Program-made: the position numbers and the translations under genes
The notes under the pieces: generated by a model
Databases searched by the model: none
The model's input: the letters and a program-made list of their open reading frames with translations, nothing else
Told to the model about the DNA's origin: nothing
Shown here: one piece after another, positions 1 through 13,892 of the stretch
Numbering within the stretch: the stretch's first letter is position 1
How the letters are laid out: every line of letters begins with the position of its first letter
NCBI GenBank assembly: GCA_964016885.1
Contig: OZ024740.1
Location: 2,326,836 to 2,390,835 of the forward strand
Source: Eledone cirrhosa
Taxonomy: Eukaryota > Mollusca > Cephalopoda > Octopoda > Eledonidae
Direction: 5' to 3'
Length of the DNA stretch: 64,000 nucleotides

Positions 1-1345
1 TGTAGGTGTCACAATAAAAAGTATCCAGCCCACACTATAAAGTGGTCATGTAGGTGTCACAATAGAAAGTATCCAGCCCACACTATAAAGTGGTCATGTA
101 GGTGTCACAATAAAAAGTATCCAGCCCACACTATAAAGTGGTCATGTAGGTGTCACAATAACAAGTATCCAGCCCACACTGTAAAGTGGTCATGTAGGTG
201 TCACAATAACAAGTACCCAGTCCACACTATAAAGTGGTCATGTAGGTGTCACAATAAAAAGTATGCAGTCCACACTGTAAAGTGGTCATGTAGGTGTCAC
301 AATACAAAGTATCCAGCCCACACTATAAAGTGGTCATGTAGGTGTCACAATAACAAGTACCCACTCCACACTGTAAAGTGGTCATGTCGGTGTCACAATA
401 AAAAGTTCCCAAGCCACACTATAAAGTGGTCATGTAGGTGTCACAATAAAAAGTACCCAATCCACACTGTAAAGTGGTCATGTAGGTGTCACAATAAAAA
501 GTATCCAGTCCACACTGTAAAGTGGTCATGTAGGTGTCACAATAACAAGTACCCAGCCCACACTGTAAAGTGGTCATGTAGGTGTCACAATAACAAGTAT
601 CCAACCCACACTGTAAAGTGGTCATGTAGGTGTCACAATAAAAAGTATCCAGCCCACACTGTAAAATGGTCATGTAGGTGTCACAATAAAAAGTATCCAG
701 CCCACACTGTAAAGTGGTCATGTAGGTGTCAAAATAAAAAGTACCTGGTCCTCACTATAAAGTGGTCATGTAGGTGTCATAATAAAAAGTATCCAGCCCA
801 CACTGTAAAGTGGTCATGTAGGTGTCACAATAAAAAGTATCCAGTCCACACTGTAAAGTGGTCATGTAGGTGTCACAATGAAAAGTACCCAGCCCACACT
901 GTAAAGTGGTCATGTAGGTGTCACAATAAAAAGTACCTGGTCCTCACTATAAAGTGTTCATGTAGGTGTCACAATAAAAAGTACCTGGTCCTCACTGTAA
1001 AGTGGTCATGCAGGTGTCAAAATAAAAAGTACCTGGTCCTCACTATAAAGTGGTTATGTAGGTTGTCACAATAAAAAGTACCTGGCCCTCACTATAAAGT
1101 GGTCATGTAGGTGTCACAATAAAAAGTATCCAGCCCACACTATAAAGTGGTCATGTAGGTGTCACAATAGAAAGTACCTAGCCCACACTATAAAGTGGTC
1201 ATGTAGGTGTCACAATAAAAAGTATCCAGTCCACACTGTAAAGTGGTCATGTAGGTGTCACAATGAAAAGTACCCAGCCCACACTGTAAAGTGGTCATGT
1301 AGGTGTCACAATAAAAAGTACCTGGTCCTCACCATAAAGTGTTCA

Positions 1346-3215
1346 TGTCGGTGTCACAATAAAAAGTTCCCAAGCCACACTATAAAGTGGTCATGTAGGT
1401 GTCACAATAAAAAGTATCCATCCCACACTATAAAGTGGTCATGTAGGTGTCACAATAGAAAGTACCCAGCCCACACTATAAAGTGGTCATGTAGGTGTCA
1501 CAATAAAAAGTATCCAGCCCACACTATAAAGTGGTCATGTAGGTGTCACAATAACAAGTACCCAGTCCACACTATAAAGTGGTCATGTAGGTGTCACAAT
1601 AAAAAGTATGCAGTCCACACTGTAAAGTGGTCATGTAGGTGTCACAATAACAAGTACCCAGTCCACACTATAAAGTGGTCATGTAGGTGTCACAATAAAA
1701 AGTATGCAGTCCACACTGTAAAGTGGTCATGTAGGTGTCACAATAAAAAGTACCCAGCCCACACTGTAAAGTGGGCATGTAGGTGTCACAATAAAAAGTA
1801 CCCATCCACACTGTAAAGTGGTCATGTAGGTGTCACAATAACAAGTACCCAGCCCACACTGTAAAGTGTTCATGTAGGTGTCACAATAGCAAGTACCCAG
1901 TCCACACTATAAAGTGGTCATGTAGGTGTCACAATAAAAAGTACCCAGCCCACACTGTAAAGTGGTCATGTAGGTGTCACAATAACAAGTACCCAGTCCA
2001 CACTATAAAGTGGTCATGTAGGTGTCACAATAAAAAGTATGCAGTCCACACTGTAAAGTGGTCATGTAGGTGTCACAATAAAAAGTATCCAGCCCACACT
2101 ATAAAGTGGTCATGTAGGTGTCACAATAAAAAGTACCCAATCCACACTGTAAAGTGGTCATGTAGGTGTCACAATAAAAAGTACCCAATCCACACTGTAA
2201 AGTGGTCATGTAGGTGTCACAATAAAAAGTATCCAGCCCACACTGTAAAATGGTCATGTAGGTGTCACAATAAAAAGTATCCAGCCCACACTGTAAAGTG
2301 GTCATGTAGGTGTCAAAATAAAAAGTACCTGGTCCTCACTATAAAGTGGTCATGTAGGTGTCATAATAAAAAGTATCCAGCCCACACTGTAAAGTGGTCA
2401 TGTAGGTGTCACAATAAAAAGTATCCAGTCCACACTGTAAAGTGGTTATGTAGGTGTCACAATGAAAAGTACCCAGCCCACACTGTAAAGTGGTCATGTA
2501 GGTGTCACAATAAAAAGTACCTGGTCCTCACTATAAAGTGTTCATGTAGGTGTCACAATAAAAAGTACCTGGTCCTCACTGTAAAGTGGTCATGTAGGTG
2601 TCAAAATAAAAAGTACCTGGTCCTCACTATAACGTGGTTATGTAGGTGTCACAATAAAAAGTACCTGGTCCTCACTATAAAGTGGTCATGTAGGTGTCAC
2701 AATAAAAAGTATCCAGCCCACACTATAAAGTGGTCATGTAGGTGTCACAATAAAAAGTACCCAGTCCACACTGTAAAGTGGTCATGTAGGTGTCACGATA
2801 AAAAGTATCCAGTCCACACTGTAAAGTGGTCATGTAGGTGTCACAATAAAAAGTACCTGGTCCACACTGTAACGTGGTCATGTAGGTGTCACAATAACAA
2901 GTATCCAGCCCACACTGTAAAGTGGTCATGTAGGTGTCACAATAACAAGTACCCAGTCCACACTCTAAAGTGGTCATGTAGGTGTCACAATAAAAAGTAC
3001 GTGGTCCTCACTATAAAGTGGTTATGTAGGTGTCACAATAAAAAGTATCCAGCCCACACTATAAAGTGGTCATGCAGGTGTCACAATAAAAAGTACCCAG
3101 TCCACACTGTAAAGTGGTCATGTAGGTGTCACAATAAAAAGTAGCTGGTCCTCACTATAAAGTGGTCATGTAGGTGTCACAATAAAAAGTACCTGGTCCT
3201 CACTATAAAGTGGTC
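1346..3215. repeat. Block D0, tandem copy x
   Basis: First of two adjacent copies. It starts at the TGTCGG monomer at 1346. The offset to copy y is 2,111 bp at its start, 2,112 after a one-base deletion near 1,800 (ACCCATCC instead of ACCCAGCCC), and 2,016 farther on because copy y lacks two monomers. The two copies part at the monomer following a CTGGTCCTC run near 3,215. Confidence 0.8.
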
Positions 3216-3456
3216 ATGTAGGTGTCACAATAAAAAGTATCCAGCCCACACTATAAAGTGGTCATGTAGGTGTCACAATAGAAAGTACCCAGCCCACACT
3301 ATAAAGTGGTCATGTAGGTGTCACAATAAAAAGTATCCAGTCCACACTGTAAAGTGGTCATGTAGGTGTCACAATGAAAAGTACCCAGCCCACACTGTAA
3401 AGTGGTCATGTAGGTGTCACAATAAAAAGTACCTGGTCCTCACCATAAAGTGTTCA

Positions 3457-5231
3457 TGTCGGTGTCACAATAAAAAGTTCCCAAGCCACACTATAAAGTG
3501 GTCATGTAGGTGTCACAATAAAAAGTATCCATCCCACACTATAAAGTGGTCATGTAGGTGTCACAATAGAACGTACCCAGCCCACACTATAAAGTGGTCA
3601 TGTAGGTGTCACAATAAAAAGTATCCAGCCCACACTATAAAGTGGTCATGTAGGTGTCACAATAACAAGTACCCAGTCCACACTATAAAGTGGTCATGTA
3701 GGTGTCACAATAAAAAGTATGCAGTCCACACTGTAAAGTGGTCATGTAGGTGTCACAATAACAAGTACCCAGTCCACACTATAAAGTGGTAATGTAGGTG
3801 TCACAATAAAAAGTATGCAGTCCACACTGTAAAGTGGTCATGTAGGTGTCACAATAAAAAGTACCCAGCCCACACTGTAAAGTGGGCATGTAGGTGTCAC
3901 AATAAAAAGTACCCAGCCCACACTGTAAAGTGGTCATGTAGGTGTCACAATAACAAGTACCCAGCCCACACTGTAAAGTGGTCATGTAGGTGTCACAATA
4001 GCAAGTACCCAGTCCACACTATAAAGTGGTCATGTAGGTGTCACAATAAAAAGTACCCAGCCCACACTGTAAAGTGGTCATGTAGGTGTCACAATAACAA
4101 GTACCCAGTCCACACTATAAAGTGGTCATGTAGGTGTCACAATAAAAAGTATGCAGTCCACACTGTAAAGTGGTCATGTAGGTGTCACAATAAAAAGTAT
4201 CCAGCCCACACTATAAAGTGGTCATGTAGGTGTCACAATAAAAAGTACCCAATCCACACTGTAAAGTGGTCATGTAGGTGTCACAATAAAAAGTACCCAA
4301 TCCACACTGTAAAGTGGTCATGTAGGTGTCACAATAAAAAGTATCCAGCCCACACTGTAAAATGGTAATGTAGGTGTCACAATAAAAAGTATCCAGCCCA
4401 CACTGTAAAGTGTTCATGTAGGTGTCAAAATAAAAAGTACCTGGTCCTCACTATAAAGTGGTCATGTAGGTGTCACAATAAAAAGTATCCAGTCCACACT
4501 GTAAAGTGGTTATGTAGGTGTCACAATGAAAAGTACCCAGCCCACACTGTAAAGTGGTCATGTAGGTGTCACAATAAAAAGTACCTGGTCCTCACTATAA
4601 AGTGTTCATGTAGGTGTCACAATAAAAAGTACCTGGTCCTCACTGTAAAGTGGTCATGTAGGTGTCAAAATAAAAAGTACCTGGTCCTCACTATAAAGTG
4701 GTCATGTAGGTGTCACAATAAAAAGTATCCAGCCCACACTATAAAGTGGTCATGTAGGTGTCACAATAAAAAGTACCCAGTCCACACTGTAAAGTGGTCA
4801 TGTAGGTGTCACGATAAAAAGTATCCAGTCCACACTGTAAAGTGGTCATGTAGGTGTCACAATAAAAAGTACCTGGTCCACACTGTAACGTGGTCATGTA
4901 GGTGTCACAATAACAAGTATCCAGCCCACACTGTAAAGTGGTCATGTAGGTGTCACAATAACAAGTACCCAGTCCACACTCTAAAGTGGTCATGTAGGTG
5001 TCACAATAAAAAGTACGTGGTCCTCACTATAAAGTGGTTATGTAGGTGTCACAATAAAAAGTATCCAGCCCACACTATAAAGTGGTCATGCAGGTGTCAC
5101 AATAAAAAGTACCCAGTCCACACTGTAAAGTGGTCATGTAGGTGTCACAATAAAAAGTAGCTGGTCCTCACTATAAAGTGGTCATGTAGGTGTCACAATA
5201 AAAAGTACCTGGTCCTCACTATAAAGTGGTC
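3457..5231. repeat. Block D0, tandem copy y
   Basis: Second copy of the preceding unit. It repeats the order of monomer types: TTCCCAAG, TAGAAAG/TAGAACG, GTATGCAG pair, GTGGGCATG, TAGCAAG, CCCAATCC pair, then the CGATAAAA and TAACGTGG monomers. It is two monomers shorter than copy x. Two monomers carry GGTAATG (about 3,788 and 4,366) where copy x has GGTCATG. The end near 5,231 is judged from loss of matching monomer order. Confidence 0.8.
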
Positions 5232-5760
5232 ATGTAGGTGTCACAATAACAAGTATCCAGCCCACACTGTAAAGTGGTCATGTAGGTGTCACAATAACAA
5301 GTATCCAGCCCACACTGTAAAGTCATCATGTAGGTGTCACAATAAAAAGTACCCAGTCCACACTGTAAAGTGGTCATGTAGGTGTCACAATAAAAAGTAT
5401 CCAGCCCACACTATAAAGTGGTCATGTTGGTGTCACAATAACAAGTACCCAGTCCACACTATAAAGTGGTCATGTAGGTGTCACAATAAAAAGTATGCAG
5501 TCCACACTGTAAAGTGGTCATGTAGGTGTCACAATAACAAGTACCCAGTCCACACTATAAAGTGGTCATGTAGGTGTCACAATAAAAAGTATCCAGTCCA
5601 CACTGTAAAGTGGTCATGTAGGTGTCACAATAAAAAGTACCCAGCCCACACTGTAAAGTGGGCATGTAGGTGTCACAATAAAAAGTACCCAGCCCACACT
5701 GTAAAGTGGTCATGCAGGTGTCACAATAACAAGTACCCAGCCCACACTGTAAAGTGGTCA

Positions 5761-6027
5761 TGTAGGTGTCACAATAGCAAGTACCCAGTCCACACTATAA
5801 AGTGGTCATGTAGGTGTCACAATAAAAAGTACCCAGTCCTCACTATAAAGTGGTCATGAAGGTGTCCAATAAAAAGTACCAAGTCCACACTATAAAGTGG
5901 TCATGTAGGTGTCACAATAAAAAGTATCCAGTCCACACTATAAAGTGGTCATGAAGGTGTCACAATAAAAAGTAACCAGTCCACACTGTAAATTGGTCAT
6001 GTAGGTGTCACAATACAAAGTACCTGG
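5761..6027. repeat. Segment A (first copy)
   Basis: A 267-bp string starting with a TAGCAAG monomer and containing the signature monomer TGAAGGTGTCCAATA at 5857, which has lost one base of the normal GTGTCACAATA. It also holds a second TGAAGG monomer two monomers later and a monomer with AATTGG. It recurs at 11,899 at an offset of exactly 6,138 bp. Confidence 0.85.
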
Positions 6028-7849
6028 TCCTCACTATAAAGTGGTCATGTAGGTGTCACAATAAAAAGTACCCAGTCCACACTGTAAAGTGGTCATGTAG
6101 GTGTCACAATAACAAGTATCCAGTCCACACTGTAAAGTGGTCATGTAGGTGTCACATAAAAAGTATCCAGTCCCCACTATAAAGTGGTCATGTAGGTGTC
6201 ACAATATAAAGTACCCAGTCCACACTATAAAGTGGTCATGTAGGTGTCACAATAACAAGTACCCAGTCCACACTGTAAAGTGGTCATGTAGGTGTCACAA
6301 TAACAAGTAAACAGTCCACACTATAAAGTGGTCATGTAGGTGTCACAATAACAAGTACCCAGCCCACACTATTAAGTGGTCATGTAGGTGTCACAATAAA
6401 ATGTACCCCTGTCCACACTGTAAAGTGGTCATGTAGGTGTCACGATAAAAAGTACCCAAGCCACACTATAAAGTGGTCATGTAGGTGTCACAATAAAAAG
6501 TATCCAGCCCACACTGTAAAGTGGTCATGAAGGTGTCACAATAAAAAGTATCCAGCCCACACTATAAAGTGGTCATGTAGGTGTCACAATAGAAAGTACC
6601 CAGCCCACACTATAAAGTGGTCATGTATGTGTCACAATAAAAATATCCAGCCCACACTATAAAGTGGTCATGTAGGTGTCACAATAACAAGTATCCAGCC
6701 CACACTGTAAAGTGGTCATGTAGGTGTCACAATAACAAGTACCCAGTCCACACTATAATGTGGTCATGTAGGTGTCACAATAAAAAGTATCCAGTCCACA
6801 CTGTAAAGTGGTCATGTAGGTGTCACAATAAAAAGTATCCATCCCACACTATAAAGTGGTCATGTAGGTGTCACAATAAAAAGTACCCAAACCACACTGT
6901 AAAGTGGTCATGTAGGTGTCACAATAAAAAGTATCCAGTCCACACTGTAAAGTGGTCATGTAGGTCTCACAATAAAAAGTACCTGGTCCTCACTATAAAG
7001 TGGTCATGTAGGTGTCACAATAACAATTATCCAGCCCACATTGTAAAGTGGTCATGTAGGTGTCACAATAAAAAGTATCCAGCCCACACTGTAAAATGGT
7101 CATGTAGGTGTCACAATAAAAAGTATCCAGTCCACACTGTAAAGTGGTCATGTAGGTGTCACAATAAAAAGTACCTGGTCCTCACTATAAAGTGGTCATG
7201 TAGGTGTCACAATAAAAGTATCCAGCCCACACTGTAAAGTGGTCATGTAGGTGTCACAATAAAAAGTATCCAGTCCACACTGTAAAGTGGTCATGTAGGT
7301 GTCACAATAAAAAGTACCCAGCCCACACTGTAAAGTGGTCATGTAGGTGTCACAATAAAAAGTACCTGGTCCTCACTGTAAAGTGGTCATGTAGGTCTCA
7401 AAATAAAAAGTACCTGGTCCTCACTATAAAGTGGTTATGTAGGTGTCACAATAAAAAGTACCTGGTCCTCACTGTAAAGTGGTCATGTAGGTGTCAAAAT
7501 AAAAAGTACCTGTTCCTCACTATAAAGTGGTCATGTAGGTGTCACAACAAAAAGTATCCAGCCCACACTATAAAGTGGTCATGTAGGTGTCACAATAAAA
7601 AGTACCCAGTCCACACTGTAAAGTGGTCATGTAGGTGTCACGATAAAAAGTATCCAGTCCACACTGTAAAGTGGTCATGTAGGTGTCACAATAAAAAGTA
7701 CCTGGTCCACACTGTAACGTGGTCATGTAGGTGTCACAATAACAAGTATCCAGCCCACACTGTAAAGTGGTCATGTAGGTGTCACTATAACAAGTACCCA
7801 CTCCACACTCTAAAGTGGTCATGTAGGTGTCACAATAAAAAGTACCTGG
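6028..7849. repeat. Segment B1, 1,822-bp unit
   Basis: A 38-monomer string shortened to 1,822 bp by its internal indels: CACATAAAAAG (-1, 6151), CCCCTGTCC (+1, about 6408), AAAAATATCC (-1, about 6643) and ATAAAAGTATCC (-1, about 7213). Net -2 matches 38 x 48 = 1,824. It is followed directly by B2, which carries all four of the same indels. The left edge is set at the monomer where B1 has AATACAAAG and B2 has AATAAAAAG. Confidence 0.92.
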
Positions 7850-9671
7850 TCCTCACTATAAAGTGGTCATGTAGGTGTCACAATAAAAAGTACCCAGTCC
7901 ACACTGTAAAGTGGTCATGTAGGTGTCACAATAACAAGTATCCAGTCCACACTGTAAAGTGGTCATGTAGGTGTCACATAAAAAGTATCCAGTCCCCACT
8001 ATAAAGTGGTCATGTAGGTGTCACAATATAAAGTACCCAGTCCACACTATAAAGTGGTCATGTAGGTGTCACAATAACAAGTACCCAGTCCACACTGTAA
8101 AGTGGTCATGTAGGTGTCACAATAACAAGTAAACAGTCCACACTATAAAGTGGTCATGTAGGTGTCACAATAACAAGTACCCAGCCCACACTATTAAGTG
8201 GTCATGTAGGTGTCACAATAAAATGTACCCCTGTCCACACTGTAAAGTGGTCATGTAGGTGTCACGATAAAAAGTACCCAAGCCACACTATAAAGTGGTC
8301 ATGTAGGTGTCACAATAAAAAGTATCCAGCCCACACTGTAAAGTGGTCATGAAGGTGTCACAATAAAAAGTATCCAGCCCACACTATAAAGTGGTCATGT
8401 AGGTGTCACAATAGAAAGTACCCAGCCCACACTATAAAGTGGTCATGTATGTGTCACAATAAAAATATCCAGCCCACACTATAAAGTGGTCATGTAGGTG
8501 TCACAATAACAAGTATCCAGCCCACACTGTAAAGTGGTCATGTAGGTGTCACAATAACAAGTACCCAGTCCACACTATAATGTGGTCATGTAGGTGTCAC
8601 AATAAAAAGTATCCAGTCCACACTGTAAAGTGGTCATGTAGGTGTCACAATAAAAAGTATCCATCCCACACTATAAAGTGGTCATGTAGGTGTCACAATA
8701 AAAAGTACCCAAACCACACTGTAAAGTGGTCATGTAGGTGTCACAATAAAAAGTATCCAGTCCACACTGTAAAGTGGTCATGTAGGTCTCACAATAAAAA
8801 GTACCTGGTCCTCACTATAAAGTGGTCATGTAGGTGTCACAATAACAATTATCCAGCCCACATTGTAAAGTGGTCATGTAGGTGTCACAATAAAAAGTAT
8901 CCAGCCCACACTGTAAAATGGTCATGTAGGTGTCACAATAAAAAGTATCCAGTCCACACTGTAAAGTGGTCATGTAGGTGTCACAATAAAAAGTACCTGG
9001 TCCTCACTATAAAGTGGTCATGTAGGTGTCACAATAAAAGTATCCAGCCCACACTGTAAAGTGGTCATGTAGGTGTCACAATAAAAAGTATCCAGTCCAC
9101 ACTGTAAAGTGGTCATGTAGGTGTCACAATAAAAAGTACCCAGCCCACACTGTAAAGTGGTCATGTAGGTGTCACAATAAAAAGTACCTGGTCCTCACTG
9201 TAAAGTGGTCATGTAGGTCTCAAAATAAAAAGTACCTGGTCCTCACTATAAAGTGGTTATGTAGGTGTCACAATAAAAAGTACCTGGTCCTCACTGTAAA
9301 GTGGTCATGTAGGTGTCAAAATAAAAAGTACCTGTTCCTCACTATAAAGTGGTCATGTAGGTGTCACAACAAAAAGTATCCAGCCCACACTATAAAGTGG
9401 TCATGTAGGTGTCACAATAAAAAGTACCCAGTCCACACTGTAAAGTGGTCATGTAGGTGTCACGATAAAAAGTATCCAGTCCACACTGTAAAGTGGTCAT
9501 GTAGGTGTCACAATAAAAAGTACCTGGTCCACACTGTAACGTGGTCATGTAGGTGTCACAATAACAAGTATCCAGCCCACACTGTAAAGTGGTCATGTAG
9601 GTGTCACTATAACAAGTACCCACTCCACACTCTAAAGTGGTCATGTAGGTGTCACAATAAAAAGTACCTGG
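7850..9671. repeat. Segment B2, tandem duplicate of B1
   Basis: Follows B1 head to tail at an offset of 1,822 bp. All landmark indels of B1 are present, for example CACATAAAAAG at 7973, and the stretches I compared are identical apart from the edge monomer. This near identity points to a recent duplication relative to the rest of block A-B-C. Confidence 0.92.
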
Positions 9672-11898
9672 TCCTCACTATAAAGTGGTCATGTAGATGT
9701 CACAATAAAAAGTACTTGGTCCTCACTATAAATTGGTCATGTAGGTGTCACAATAACAAGTATCCAGTCCACACTGTAAAGTGGTCATGTAGGTGTCACA
9801 ATAAAAAGTATCCAGTCCACACTGTAAAATGGTCATGTAGGTGTCACAATAAAAAGTATCCAGTCCACACTGTAAAGTGATCATGTAGGTGTCACAATAA
9901 CAAGTATCCAGCCCACACTGTAAAGTGGTCATGTAGGTGTCACAATAAAAAGTACCTGGTCCTCACTATAAAGTGGTCATGTAGGTGTCACAATAAAAAG
10001 TACCTGGTCCTCACTATAAAGTGGTCATGTAGGTGTCAAAATAAAAAGTATCCAGCCCACACTATAAAGTCGTCATGTAGGTGTCACAATAAAAAGTACC
10101 CAGTCCACACTGTAAAGTGGTCATGTAGGTGTCACAATAAAAAGTATCCAGTCCACACTGTAAAGTGGTCATGTAGGTGTCACAATAAAAAGTACCCAGC
10201 CCACACTGTAAAGTGGTCATGTAGGTGTCACAATAAAAAGTACCTGGTCCTCACTATAAAGTGGTTATGTAGGTGTCACAATAAAAAGTACCTGGTCCTC
10301 ACTATAAAGTGGTTATGTAGGTGTCACAATAAAAAGTACCTGGTCCTCACTATAAAGTGGTCATGTAGGTGTCACAATAAAAAGTATCCAGTCCACACCG
10401 TAAAGTGGCCATGTAGGTGTCACAATAAAAAGTACCGGGTCCTCACTATAAAGTGGTCATGTAGGTGTCACAATAAAAAGTTCCTGGTCCTCACTATAAA
10501 GTGGTCATGTATGTGTCACAATAAAAAGTACCTGGTCCTCACTGTAAAGTGGTCATGTAGGTGTCACAATAACAAGTATCCAGCCTACACTGTAAAGTGG
10601 TCATGTAGGTGTCACAATAAAAAGTATCCAGTCCACACTGTAAAATGGTCATGTAGGTGTCACAATAAAAAGTATCCAGTCCACACTGTAAAGTGGTCAT
10701 ATAGGTGTCACAATAAAAAGTACCCAGTCCACACTGTAAAGTGGTCATGTAGGTGTCACAATAAAAAGTATCCAGTCCACAGTGTAAAGTGGTCATGTAG
10801 GTGTCACAATAAAAAGTACCCAGTCCACACTGTAAAGTGGTAATGTAGGTGTCACAATAAAAAGTACCCAGTCCTCACTATAAAGTGGTCATGAAGGTGT
10901 CCAATAAAAAGTACCAAGTCCACACTATAAAGTGGTCATGTAGGTGTCACAATAAAAAGTATCCAGTCCACACTGTAAAGTGATCATGTAGGTGTCACAA
11001 TAACAAGTATCCAGCCCACACTGTAAAGTGGTCATGTAGGTGTCACAATAAAAAGTACCTGGTCCTCACTATAAAGTGGTCATGTAGGTGTCACAATAAA
11101 AAGTACCTGGTCCTCACTATAAAGTGGTCATGTAGGTGTCAAAATAAAAAGTATCCAGCCCACACTATAAAGTCGTCATGTAGGTGTCACAATAAAAAGT
11201 ACCCAGTCCACACTGTAAAGTGGTCATGTAGGTGTCACAATAAAAAGTATCCAGTCCACACTATAAAGTGGTCATGAAGGTGTCACAATAAAAAGTATCC
11301 AGTCCACACTGTAAATTGGTCATGTAGGTGTCACAATAAAAAGTACCTGGTCCTCACTATAAAGTGGTCATGTAGGTGTCACAATAAAAAGTACCCAGTC
11401 CACACTGTAAAGTGGTCATGTAGGTGTCACAATAACAAGTATCCAGTCCACACTGTAAAGTGGTCATATAGGTGTCACAATAAGAAGTATCCAGTCCACA
11501 CTATAAACTGGTGATGTAGGTGTCACAATAACAAGTACCCAGCCCACACTATAAAGTGGTCATGTAGGTGTCACAATAACAAGTACCCAGTCCACACTGT
11601 AAAGTGGTCATGTCGGTGTCACAAAAAAAATTTCCCAAGCCACACTATAAAGTGGTCATGTAGGTGTCACAATAAAAAGTATCCAGCCCACACTGTAAAG
11701 TGGTCATGAAGGTGTCACAATAAAAAGTATCCAGCCCACACTATAAAGTGGTCATGTAGGTGTCACAATAAAAAGTATCCAGCCCACACTATAAAGTGGT
11801 CATGTAGGTGTCACAATAGAAAGTATCCAGCCCACACTATAAAGTGGTCATGTAGGTGTCACAATAAAATGTATCCAGCCCACACTATAAAGTGGTCA
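9672..11898. repeat. Segment C1
   Basis: A 2,227-bp string beginning with monomers carrying TAGATGTC and ACTTGGTCC. It contains the signature TGAAGGTGTCC monomer at 10,892 and a TGTCGG monomer with CACAAAAAAAATTTCC at 11,611. It includes a six-monomer (288-bp) internal duplication, about 10,966-11,253, that repeats about 9,863-10,150, recognisable by GTGATCATG and GTCGTCATG. Segment C2 lacks that duplication. Confidence 0.85.
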
Positions 11899-12165
11899 TG
11901 TAGGTGTCACAATAGCAAGTACCCAGTCCACACTATAAAGTGGTCATGTAGGTGTCACAATAAAAAGTACCCAGTCCTCACTATAAAGTGGTCATGAAGG
12001 TGTCCAATAAAAAGTACCAAGTCCACACTATAAAGTGGTCATGTAGGTGTCACAATAAAAAGTATCCAGTCCACACTATAAAGTGGTCATGAAGGTGTCA
12101 CAATAAAAAGTAACCAGTCCACACTGTAAATTGGTCATGTAGGTGTCACAATACAAAGTACCTGG
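11899..12165. repeat. Segment A' (second copy)
   Basis: A copy of 5,761-6,027 at offset 6,138, with the same TAGCAAG start, the signature TGAAGGTGTCC monomer at 11,995, GTAACCAG and AATACAAAG variants. It shows that the larger unit is A-B-B-C followed by A-B-C. Confidence 0.85.
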
Positions 12166-13892
12166 TCCTCACTATAAAGTGGTCATGTAGGTGTCACAAT
12201 AAAAAGTACCCAGTCCACACTGTAAAGTGGTCATGTAGGTGTCACAATAACAAGTATCCAGTCCACACTGTAAAGTGGTCATGTAGGTGTCACATAAAAA
12301 GTATCCAGTCCCCACTATAAAGTGGTCATGTAGGTGTCACAATATGAAGTACCCAGTCCACACTATCAAGTGGTCATGTAGGTGTCACAATAACAAGTAC
12401 CCAGTCCACACTGTAAAGTGGTCATGTAGGTGTCACAATAACAAGTAACCAGTCCACACTATAAAGTGGTCATGTAGGTGTCACAATAACAAGTACCCAG
12501 CCCACACTATTAAGTGGTCATGTAGGTGTCACAATAAAATGTACCCCTGTCCACACTGTAAAGTGGTCATGTAGGTGTCACGATAAAAAGTACCCAAGCC
12601 ACACTATAAAGTGGTCATGTAGGTGTCACAATAAAAAGTATCCAGCCCACACTGTAAAGTGGTCATGAAGGTGTCACAATAAAAAGTATCCAGCCCACAC
12701 TATAAAGTGGTCATGTAGGTGTCACAATAGAAAGTACCCAGCCCACACTATAAAGTGGTCATGTATGTGTCACAATAAAAAGTATCCAGCCCACACTATA
12801 AAGTGGTCATGTAGGTGTCACAATAACAAGTATCCAGCCCACACTGTAAAGTGGTCATGTAGGTGTCACAATAACAAGTACCCAGTCCACACTATAATGT
12901 GGTCATGTAGGTGTCACAATAAAAAGTATCCAGTCCACACTGTAAAGTGGTCATGTAGGTGTCACAATAAAAAGTATCCATCCCACACTATAAAGTGGTC
13001 ATGTAGGTGTCACAATAAAAAGTACCCAAACCACACTGTAAAGTGGTCATGTAGGTGTCACAATAAAAAGTATCCAGTCCACACTGTAAAGTGGTCATGT
13101 AGGTCTCACAATAAAAAGTACCTGGTCCTCACTATAAAGTGGTCATGTAGGTGTCACAATAACAATTATCCAGCCCACATTGTAAAGTGGTCATGTAGGT
13201 GTCACAATAAAAAGTACCTGGTCCTCACTATAAAGTGGTCATGTAGGTGTCACAATAAAAGTATCCAGCTCACACTGTAAAGTGGTCATGTAGGTGTCAC
13301 AATAAAAAGTATCCAGTCCACACTGTAAAGTGGTCATGTAGGTGTCACAATAAAAAGTACCCAGCCCACACTGTAAAGTGGTCATGTAGGTGTCACAATA
13401 AAAAGTACCTGGTCCTCACTGTAAAGTGGTCATGTAGGTCTCAAAATAAAAAGTACCTGGTCCTCACTATAAAGTGGTTATGTAGGTGTCACAATAAAAA
13501 GTACCTGGTCCTCACTGTAAAGTGGTCATGTAGGTGTCAAAATAAAAAGTACCTGTTCCTCACTATAAAGTGGTCATGTAGGTGTCACAACAAAAAGTAT
13601 CCAGCCCACACTATAAAGTGGTCATGTAGGTGTCACAATAAAAAGTACCCAGTCCACACTGTAAAGTGGTCATGTAGGTGTCACGATAAAAAGTATCCAA
13701 TCCACACTGTAAAGTGGTCATGTAGGTGTCACAATAAAAAGTACCTGGTCCACACTGTAACGTGGTCATGTAGGTGTCACAATAACAAGTATCCAGCCCA
13801 CACTGTAAAGTGGTCATGTAGGTGTCACTATAACAAGTACCCACTCCACACTCTAAAGTGGTCATGTAGGTGTCACAATAAAAAGTACCTGG
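12166..13892. repeat. Segment B3, shortened copy of B
   Basis: This third copy of B is 1,727 bp. It lacks two monomers present in B1 and B2 (between about 13,190 and 13,240) and does not have the AAAAATATCC deletion, which accounts for the length difference (1,822 - 96 + 1 = 1,727). It has private changes such as AATATGAAG and CTATCAAG, so it is older or more diverged than the B1/B2 pair. Confidence 0.88.

Larger units (their letters stand above)
1..5760. repeat. Block D0: higher-order repeat with roughly 2.0-2.1-kb periods
   Basis: This block is marked by a rare monomer with TGTCGG at positions 1-6 and TTCCCAAGCC in its middle, at 385, 1346 and 3457, and by a GTGGGCATG variant at 1771, 3882 and 5658. 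Positions 1-1771 match 17,896-19,666 at a constant offset of 17,895, including the same one-base insertion (GGTTGTCAC) at 1061 and 18,956. The later part (about 4,500-5,760) matches about 20,400-21,640 at an offset near 15,880. The block has no TGAAGG monomers, so one plus-strand frame is interrupted only by indels and the TAA created by GGTAATG variants. Confidence 0.9.

Noticed and set aside
419..721. Minus-strand 68-100-codon open frames with MTTLQCGLDTFYCDTY repeats, here and at about fifty other places
   Set aside because: They start at the CATG present in each monomer and end wherever position 37 is A (TAG). Their lengths of 68, 84 or 100 codons just count runs of G-type monomers.
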